DNA of 64,000 nt from NCBI GenBank assembly GCA_964017145.1, contig OZ024842.1:2480001-2544000 (forward strand), written 5' to 3'. Below the pieces are notes generated by a model that was not told the DNA's origin, ran no database searches, and worked only from the letters and a program-made list of their open reading frames with translations. The first letter of the stretch is position 1. Every line of letters starts with the position of its first letter. The translations under genes and the position numbers were made by a program. Positions 56,317 through 64,000 of the stretch are shown piece after piece. Source of the stretch: Agrocybe praecox. Taxonomy: Eukaryota; Basidiomycota; Agaricomycetes; Agaricales; Agrocybaceae.

Positions 56317-59300
56317 ATGCCCCTTTCAAAGCGCAAACGTACACAAAATGAGGATGATGCTTCTTCCTCTTTCTCATCTTCCGAATATGAGCGCTTCGAT
56401 GAGGACGACGTCGACATTTCTTCAGCACTAACAGGAAAACGTCCAAAGTTAGATCTGGATGCGGAGGAAGGAGACGAGGAACTCGCAGATTTCATTCAAA
56501 AGTCAATAGCAAAGCGTTCTATGAAGGAAGGTGTGCAAGTGATGAAAAACACCAAAGGAAAGGCCAAATTAACCAAAGGAGAGACTGGAGGAGGCAGTTT
56601 CCAGAGCATGGGTTAGTTACCTCTCTACTGTCCTCTACAAGTTTTAACATCCAATATGTTATATCAGGGCTTCATCCTTCTCTTCTGCGCTCCCTAACCT
56701 TGCAAGGGTATCGCATACCCACACCTATACAGCGTTTGTCTATACCAGCTTTGCTTGCAAAACCTCCTCGTGATCTCGTCGGTATGGCTCGTACTGGTTC
56801 CGGAAAGTCTCTTGCATATATGGTGCCTCTCGTACAAAAGCTCGGTGGAAGACACTCTACGTCGTTTGGTGCCCGAGGATTAATCTTACTGCCAACCCGT
56901 GAGTTGGCTTTGCAAGTGTTGAAAGTAGGAAAAGAGCTAGCGCGAGGGTTCTCATCGGGAAGGGGAGACCATGCAGGAGATAAAGATGTGGAAGATACAA
57001 AACGCGGAGAAAATCTAAGATGGGGGCTGGTTGTTGGTGGGGAGAGTCTCGACGAACAGTTTGAAATGATAACAAGTAATCCAGATGTGTAAGGATGTTA
57101 TTTTTCTGAAGCAAATTTATTACTGATCCAACTCTCGTAGTATTATTGCAACTCCCGGACGACTGCTACATCTTATCGTGGAAATGGACCTTGACCTCAA
57201 ATCCATCGAAACTGTTGTTTTTGACGAGGCTGATCGCTTATTCGAGATGGGATTTGAAGTTGCACTCCATGAAATTTTACAACGCCTTCCTACCACTAGA
57301 CAATCTGTCCTGTTCTCTGCGACGCTTCCCAAGTCTTTAGTCGAGTTTGCGAAAGCTGGTCTTCAAGACCCCAAACTCGTGAGATTAGACGCCGAAAGCA
57401 AGATTAGCTCCGACCTGAAGATGGCTTTCTTTTCTGTGAAACAGGCAGAAAAAGATGCATGTCTCCTTTCTCTCCTTAGGGATGTCATCAAAGTCCCTCT
57501 TGGTTCCGCCCACACTGAAGACACGAACGACGACGGCGAGAAAAAGAAAAGGCACAAATCAAGGCGTGCGGAACAATTCACCGCTCCGCACCAAACTCTG
57601 ATATTTGCTGCTACCAAACACCATGTCGAATATCTCCTCAACTTGCTGACAATCGTCGGCTATTCCGTATCTCATATTTATGGCTCACTTGATCAAGCAG
57701 CTCGTACCATGCAAATGGATCAATTCCGTAGAGGTGTCACGAATATTTTGGTTGTCACAGACGTCGCCGCTCGTGGTATCGATATCCCAGTCCTTGAAAA
57801 TGTTATCAATTACGATTTCCCACAAGGTGCAAGGATCTTCGTTCACCGTGTCGGTCGTACTGCTAGAGCAGGGCGCCAAGGTTGGGCATGGTCCTTCATC
57901 ACAAATCCCGAATTGCCATTCTTGCTAGATCTTCAACTATTCCTTGGAAGGCCGCTGGTCAACGACGTCACTCGAGAGGGTGACCAAATATACACTGAAT
58001 CTTTGGTCTTAGGCAATTTTCAGCGGGAGAAAATAGATGAAGACGTCGAGTATATCCGATCAATAGATTCCGTCAACCACAATCTCCCTGTTCTTAGAGA
58101 CGTCATGAAGCGTGGACATGCGATGTATGAGCGCAGCAAGGGCAAGGCTAGTCCACAAAGTTACAAGCGTGCAAAGGAGATGGTCAAAGATCCGAAATGG
58201 TTTTTGGCTGGCTCTCACTCTGGTATACATCCTGTTCTGCTCAGGGGTCCAGGTGCAGACGGCCAGCGAGAGGCAGAACGAGCCCGCAAAGCTCTTTTGA
58301 GTGCCGTCAACTCATTTAGACCTTCTGAGACCGTTTTTGAAATCGGCTCGAAAAACAGTGCCGAGACGGCTGCGTTAATGAAGGAAAGAAGGAAGGCTTT
58401 ATCCAAATCAGCCCAGAGGATTGCAGAGAGATCTATGATCACACACGAAGACGAGGACGAGGACGATAAACCCGCAGGAAATGTAGGAGGTATCGAGATG
58501 GCTGATGAGGAGGACATCGTTGTGCGTGTCTACGTTCGTTTTTTTTCTGCGTTGTACTGACCAGCTTCTTGTAGGCTGTTTTTGGAGCTGATGACAAAAA
58601 GAAGGGGTTCAAGGATGAAGAGTTCTACATGTCCCACTATCAAAAAGATGCAATGACTGAGAAGGGGTAAATTTTATCTCTGAATCATTTTTGAGATTAT
58701 GCTGATAAGTTTTGTTCAGTTATTCATTGAATGACGGTGCTTCTTCCTTCGCCAAGCAAGCACACAATGTTACGTTCGATCTAACGAATGATGACGGAAA
58801 GACACTGCGCAAGAGTAACCAGCAAACATGGGACAAGAAAAAGAAGAAGTTCGTTCGCGGAGATGGTGTCGGTGCAGACAACCAGAAAATGGTCCGGACA
58901 GAAAATGGTACCCGCTTGCCTGCGACCTTCCGCAGTGGGCGATTTGACGAATGGAAGTCAAAGAGTCGGGTCAGTCTACCTAGGATTGGAGAGGCCGAAA
59001 ACACATCCCACGCGAGAAAGATACCCGGAGACCGTCGCTTCAAACACAATAAAAAAGAGGAGGCCAAACCGCTCGACAAGCGCAGTAACGACTATGAGCG
59101 GAAATCGCGCTTATTGAAAAAGAAGGCCGAAGCTATGGGACCGGATAGCAAGGCCCCTCCGACGGGCAAATTCAAGACATCTGCTCTTCGAGGCACAAAA
59201 CATTATTCGCGTGTCAAGTCTGAACTGAAAACCTCCGAACAGATCAGGAAGGATAGGAAAATCATGGAGAGGCGAAAGGCTAAAAATGCGCGCCCATCGC

Positions 59301-59320
59301 GGAAGAAGGGCAAACATTAG
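56317..59320 (+). CDS. DBP10: ATP-dependent RNA helicase Dbp10/DDX54
   Basis: Nucleolar DEAD-box helicase for 60S ribosomal subunit assembly. An acidic N-terminus (MPLSKRKRTQNEDD) leads to the Q motif GYRIPTPIQRLSIPALL near 56705. Then come motif I ARTGSGKS, Ia PTRELALQ, DEAD box VVFDEADRLFEMG, motif III SATLPKS, motif V VTDVAARGIDIP and motif VI HRVGRTARAGR near 57844. The Dbp10-specific C-terminal domain is ADDKKKGFKDEEFYMSHYQ, then SLNDGASSFAKQAHNVTFDL and TWDKKKKKFVRGD. The tail is very basic, ending ARPSRKKGKH at 59320. Five introns (near 56612, 57091, 58523, 58668). All helicase motifs are intact. Dbp10 rather than other DEAD proteins is fixed by the C-terminal domain. Confidence 0.96.
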
Positions 59321-59376
59321 ATATTACGACCGACTCATGTATTAGTTTAGTAGGCAAAGGCTCTTGACATTTCATG

Positions 59377-61220
59377 TTATTTCGAGCTTGGAGTATTATT
59401 ATCGGCGTATTCCCATTTTGCACCACTCCCAGATATGATTTTGGCATCAGGATTTCCTTCCAGCAAGTCCACACCAACACTTCTTAATGCATTCACGCAC
59501 CACTCAGGGTACCCTGCGTTCCCAAAGTACTGGGAAAAGAACGCTCTAAGATATTCTGGGAATCGACCTTCGATGATGGCCTCGCGTGCACGTCCCATTA
59601 CTTGCGCTTGGAATACAACGTTGTGAAGAGTGATAGCTGTGATGCTTTTAGAACGCTTTTACAATAGAGGGAGACGACGAAACCACGAACCATGAGCAGC
59701 AGCTGTTTCATGGGTGATGGTATGATGAAGTATTGCCCGAGAAACTTTATCCGTGCACGTAGGGCAGGGGCAAGATTCTTCTATCGTTTGAAAGTCTTTC
59801 GCGTGTTTGCCCAGTTCTTATATACATGAATCAGGAGTGCACAGAAAAGTAGAAAAAGAAAAGATGCGCGAACTCAGGTTAATTGGGCCTCTATGCGTCA
59901 GGGCAACTCCAAAGCGAGCTGTTCGGGTTGGGAACACACAGTCGGCCTACTATACGGTCAGTAAATGTAGATAATGTATCGCAACAAACAACTTACCATA
60001 TCGACACCGAGAGCAACGCAGACAAGCAAATCTGTAAATTTGTATGCATCACTCATTATCTCTCACCCCAAAGGCATGAAGGGTTGCAAACCTTCTGCAA
60101 AACCGATTCCCATAGAGTATCTCGGCCCTTGAAAGAATGGATGTCAGATGGTACAAATCATGCCGGACGGACATCTGCTTACTTTCGTCAGGTAGTTTTT
60201 CAGCACACTGCTTGATCCTTAAGATACTGTTAGTAGCTGGAAAGGACGAGGTGATATACGGCCTACATCCTCCAGAAAATATCTGATCTCGAGTTGAGTA
60301 TATGCCAGAATTTGAATGCAGAAACATACCCTTGTCTTCACCTCCACTTAATCCACCGATTGCATAACCAGCGACGCCATCGCGACGTTCGATCATGGCC
60401 TCCAAACATCGATCCCGCAGAGCTGGATCCAAACCGCCTTGGACAATAGCAAATAAATTTTGGGTATCCTTTTTTCCGGATTTCTCGTGTTGCGCGATAC
60501 ATCGGTCCAGCCACCTGACTGACCTTTCCATAGCTTCTTCAACTCTACTTCCAGTTGTCAGACTCGACACTGTTCCTTGTTAACTCGATGCGTTATTGGC
60601 GTATAGAGCGTACTCACCTACATCGTCAAGTTGCATGATGATATCTGCCCCAATCGTGTGTTGTATCGATATACTTTCTTCTGGCTGAACATTTTCAATG
60701 CGATTGACGTAACATGAATATAACCCGATGACTTACCGTAAGCATCGTAGGTTCACCGGTAAATGGACTGGCGAATAGGGCTCCTTCTTCCGTGATCGTA
60801 GTAAACTTGCTTAGTGAAACAAGCTGAAATCCACCACTATCCTTTATTCGCGTGTATCAGCCGGTGAGAGATAAATAAACCGAAAGCTATAACGAACTGA
60901 CTGTCAACAAATTTCGATTCCATCCTTGGAATTTATGGGCCCCGCCAGCTTCGTTAAGAACTTTTAAGCCAGGACGAAGGTTAAGATGATAAGTATTATT
61001 GAGGATGAGGGTAACACCAAGAGATTCCATCTGCTGAGGCGTTAAACCTTTGATTGCGGCTTGAGTTGCAACTGGCATAAACGTTGGCAGCATTGTAACG
61101 CCATCTAGTTGAGCAGGTCAGAAGGAATTTAAAAATCGATTTTAGATACCTACGACTTAGAGTCATACGCGACACGCGTGCCTTTGTTGTATGGCACTTT
61201 GCGATAACCTCGAATTGCAT
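59377..61220 (-). CDS. Queuine tRNA-ribosyltransferase, catalytic subunit
   Basis: Exchanges guanine 34 for queuine in Asp/Asn/His/Tyr tRNAs; in eukaryotes it acts as a dimer with QTRT2. The start at 61220 ([19 protein letters not shown]) splices to the exon [20 protein letters not shown] and [13 protein letters not shown]. Catalytic-site motifs follow: [15 protein letters not shown], split by an intron near 60830-60902, DIIMQLDDV, and [17 protein letters not shown], then [13 protein letters not shown]. The second Asp is in [14 protein letters not shown]. The zinc site is [13 protein letters not shown] plus the His of AHAITLHN. It ends [11 protein letters not shown] at 59377. S. cerevisiae lacks this enzyme, while fission yeast and basidiomycetes salvage queuine. 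No partner subunit gene is in the window. Confidence 0.95.
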
Positions 61221-61404
61221 TGGAATACGTCGGAGAGCCAGTGTTAAAAACAGAGGACACGGAATCTAAAATTAACGCGTCCTCGATCACAGTCCGGTAT
61301 TTGGCATCATTGGCCTTGGCAAATAATGCTTAAATTATGGTCGTGGTCGTGTTCATCGTTCAACAGAACACTGGCCGCCCCTCAGCATATCTGTCGCCAA
61401 AACA

Positions 61405-64000
61405 ATGGCCAGACCAGCGCTCTATGCTGCTTTCTTGCTTTTACTCCCGTTGACACACGCCTTTTATCTTCCAGGTGCTGCACCCCATAATTATGCCGAA
61501 GGAGATCCAGTCGAGCTATTTGTGAATGCTTTAACGCCGATGCGTTCTTTGACGAACGACAAAGTGGTATGCAATATGAGCATCCTGTATACGTGTATCT
61601 ACTGAACCCATTTATTATTACAGAAATCCTTGATTAACTGTAATACCTCAGTGCTTCCTACGTGCCTTAAGCCCGATGTTCACAATATTCCACTAGATGA
61701 CTACTACAACCCTAAATTTCGGTTTTGCGGGCCTGAGGATGGACCTAAGTCACGACCAGAATCATTAGGATCTATTCTGTTTGGCGACAGAATTTTCAAT
61801 TCGCCGTATGACGTACGTTGTACCAGACGCATCATTGGTCAATCTTTCTTATGCCAAATACCTGAAGATCCAAATGCTCAAAGACAATGATACCTGCAAG
61901 ACACTTTGTGTTGTCCCTGAAGTCACAGGAAGGGAGGCAAAGTTCATAAATGATCGTATACGAGAAGATTATGCCATTAATTGGCTTATTGATGGTCTAC
62001 CAGCAGCAGAAATGAAGACTGATACAAACACAGGGGACCTTTTCTTTGACATGGGTTTCAACTTGGGAGACAATGAAGGAAAGCACCAAAATCTGCCAGC
62101 TTTGAACAATCACTACGAAATTGTCCTGAGGTATGTTTGTATCTATTTTTTGGAAACGTATATTTGAAAGTAAGTAGGTACCACAAACCATCACCAGATA
62201 CATTCCGTGTTGTTGGTGTTCTTGTTTGGCCCGCAAGGTGATTTGCTAGTAGCGTCATTTCTTTCAAAGAAAAGTAGATTCTAACGTCTATGAAGTATTG
62301 GCGGGGTACAAGATTCAACCCCTAACTGCGACGTCGCACATGCACAACCTCTTATCTTAAACGAAGATCAAACACAGAATATCCGTTATACGTATCGCGT
62401 TTCTTGGAATGTAAGTCTCAATATTGTATGTCCAGTTATCTCACTAAATTCTGCCATAGGAATCAGATACACCTTGGGTGTGTTATAGTGCACTCCATCA
62501 TTCTCGAATGATATTGAATGTTAACCCCAGGCTACTCGTTGGGATAACTACCTCCACATCTTTGACCCTCGAATTCACTGGTTTAGCTTACTAAACTCTA
62601 TCGCGGTCGTTATTCTACTTTGTGTCATGGTATCCATGATCCTTGTCCGCAGCGTTTCTCGTGATGTATGTCATCTCCCGTGTCTCTTGAGTTTGGGACG
62701 AGCTGAACTTCTTTAGATAAATCGTTATAATGCCATCGACGTCAGCGTGTGTGAAAATTCATCCGATTCATTTGTAAAGTTGTCATAATTTTAAATCTTA
62801 CAGGAGGACGTGCAAGAAGATTGGGGTTGGAAACTCATCCACGGCGAGGTATTCCGATCTCCTAGATATCCGCTAACGCTCTCAGTCTTTGTTGGAAACG
62901 GCGCACAACTTGCAGTAATGGCAGCCGTGACTTTAGGTAGGGCCTCTTTCATTTGGCACGGTCATTACTGTGAACTTAAATTTCCTGTACAGTCTTCGCC
63001 TTGTTGGGTTTCCTGTCTCCGTCCAATCGAGGGTCTCTGGCTACTGTTATGATGGTTTGTTGGTCGATCTTTGGATGGTGTGTGTATAATAGCCTTGTGC
63101 AGGATCACGGCTAACATTCAACTTTTCAGTATTGGAGGCTACATTTCAAGTCGAGTGTACGCTTCTCTGGGTGGTACTAACAGGAGAAGGAATGCTTTCT
63201 TCACCGCTACCGCTATGCCAACGTAAGCTTTGATGACCCACAGTGACATTTGCTTCATGTTTATCTATCATAACAGATTCATCTTCATGGTTGTTTTTGT
63301 TTTGAACCTATTCTTGCTCTCAGCTGGATCATCCGAAGCTGTTCCTTTTGGTAAAAAATGCGCTAATTTCTTTGCGTTATTGATTTCTTATGACTATCCA
63401 TAAAGGTACAATGGTGTTGATCATCGTTCTCTGGTTTGGTATTTCTGCACCTTTGTCGGTGATTGGTTCATACTTTGGGGCCAAGCATGGGGTACGCTGG
63501 AATTAATATCAACAAGTCAGGAAATGCCCGCCATTTGCTGACTCTTCTTATAGGGCATCCAAAATCCCGTCCGAGTAAATCCTATTCCCCGTCAGATTCC
63601 TCCAGGTCCAAAATATCTAAGACCATGGGTCGGTAATTTCGTTGCCAAACTTTTGAAATGGTCTCAGTTTTGTCTTTTCAGGCAGCATCACTACTCAGTG
63701 GAATTCTTCCCTTCGGTGCGTCTTATTTTTAATATTTCCATGGTTTTATGTTCTCGCTCTCTTATCTTGCTCCTCTTACCTCTTAGGTGCTGCTTTCGTG
63801 GAACTTTATTTCGTCTTGTCAAGCCTCTTTGCATCTAGAGCTTACTATGCTTTCGGATTTCTCGCTATTACAGCATGGATAGTTGGGCTGACAACAGCAA
63901 CAGTTACAATTTTGTTCACATATTTCCTTCTCTGTGCCGAAGAATACCGGTGAGGGCATCCTCCATCCATTCGCCTTCTGAACGTATTGGTACTGACCAG
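61405..64000 (+). CDS. Transmembrane 9 superfamily (EMP70/TM9SF) protein, 3' end outside the window
   Basis: TM9 proteins sit in Golgi/endosomal membranes and act in sorting of membrane proteins with long Gly-rich helices. The signal peptide MARPALYAAFLLLLPLTHAF starts at 61405, then LPGAAPHNYAEGDPVELFVN. After an intron comes the signature region DYYNPKFRFCGPEDG, then PESLGSILFGDRIFNSPYD. The lumenal part continues DTCKTLCVVPEVTGREAKFI, NHYEIVLRY and ITTSTSLTLEFTG-like sequence in short exons. Conserved EDVQEDWGWKLIHGEVFRSP near 62805 precedes the multi-span region, with FVGNGAQLAVM near 62890. The window ends within the late helices (YFLLCAEEYR at about 63950), so the stop codon is missing. 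About ten introns so far. Confidence 0.93.

Noticed and set aside
36487..61280. Every ACGCGT in the window as a regulatory box
   Set aside because: The hexamer occurs about 20 times across 64 kb, close to chance, and many copies are in coding exons; only the promoter clusters were kept.
1..64000. tRNA, rRNA, CRISPR array, transposon or virus-like genes
   Set aside because: No tRNA arm pair with a T-loop motif, no repeat-spacer pattern, and no transposase, reverse transcriptase or terminal repeats were seen by eye. A covariance-model scan could still find a small ncRNA.

Overview
The window is an intron-dense, gene-dense stretch of a fungal nuclear chromosome. Genes are split by many short introns (roughly 50-65 nt, GT-AG), intergenic gaps are a few hundred bases, and protein content (Tlg2 syntaxin, DASH subunit Duo1, Atg27, Dbp10, phosphomevalonate kinase, PL14 lyase, Msy-type MscS channel) fits a mushroom-forming basidiomycete (Agaricomycetes). 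Species cannot be told from the sequence alone. I see no transposon, rRNA, tRNA, CRISPR array or virus-like element. Most genes are conserved housekeeping genes that I recognised by joining exons by eye; exon borders were inferred from splice signals and reading frame and have not been tested against transcripts.

Layout. 0-10 kb: ferrochelatase (HEM15) and phosphomevalonate kinase (ERG8) in tandem, an AVT2-like amino acid transporter on the minus strand, a secreted/GPI-anchored PL14 polysaccharide lyase, the cytosolic Fe-S assembly factor NAR1, and, tail to tail with NAR1, a tiny Cys-rich protein whose three exons are each too short to look like a gene. 10-24 kb: syntaxin TLG2, an EF-hand MscS channel, RNA polymerase II subunit RPB3 with an unusual Gly/Trp tail, an acyl-CoA synthetase, an Rrn5-like SANT protein, and a quinone oxidoreductase ending in a peroxisomal AKL signal. 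24.5-36.6 kb: one 12-kb gene for the giant HECT ubiquitin ligase TOM1/HUWE1. 36.9-45.5 kb: SUB1/PC4 coactivator, a mitochondrial ABC1/ADCK kinase, allantoinase, a Yippee protein and a GYP5-like Rab GAP. 45.7-54.3 kb: a membrane RING-H2 ligase, an ataxin-3 deubiquitinase with three UIMs, an unknown acidic protein, ATG27, and an RNase H1-N-domain protein with internal repeats. 54.7-64 kb: DASH subunit DUO1, a possible small unknown gene, helicase DBP10, queuine tRNA-ribosyltransferase, and a TM9SF/EMP70 gene cut by the window end.

There is no evidence of a single operon-like system. Loose themes are ubiquitin handling (TOM1, RING ligase, ataxin-3), RNA polymerase/transcription (RPB3, SUB1, Rrn5-like), ribosome and tRNA maturation (DBP10, TGT) and endosome/vacuole traffic (AVT2, TLG2, GYP5, ATG27, TM9SF). 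The most interesting signals are the WG/GW-rich tail on RPB3, an apparent 8-nt microexon in ferrochelatase, the hidden Cys-rich microprotein next to NAR1, and a cluster of three ACGCGT boxes in the TOM1/SUB1 divergent promoter.
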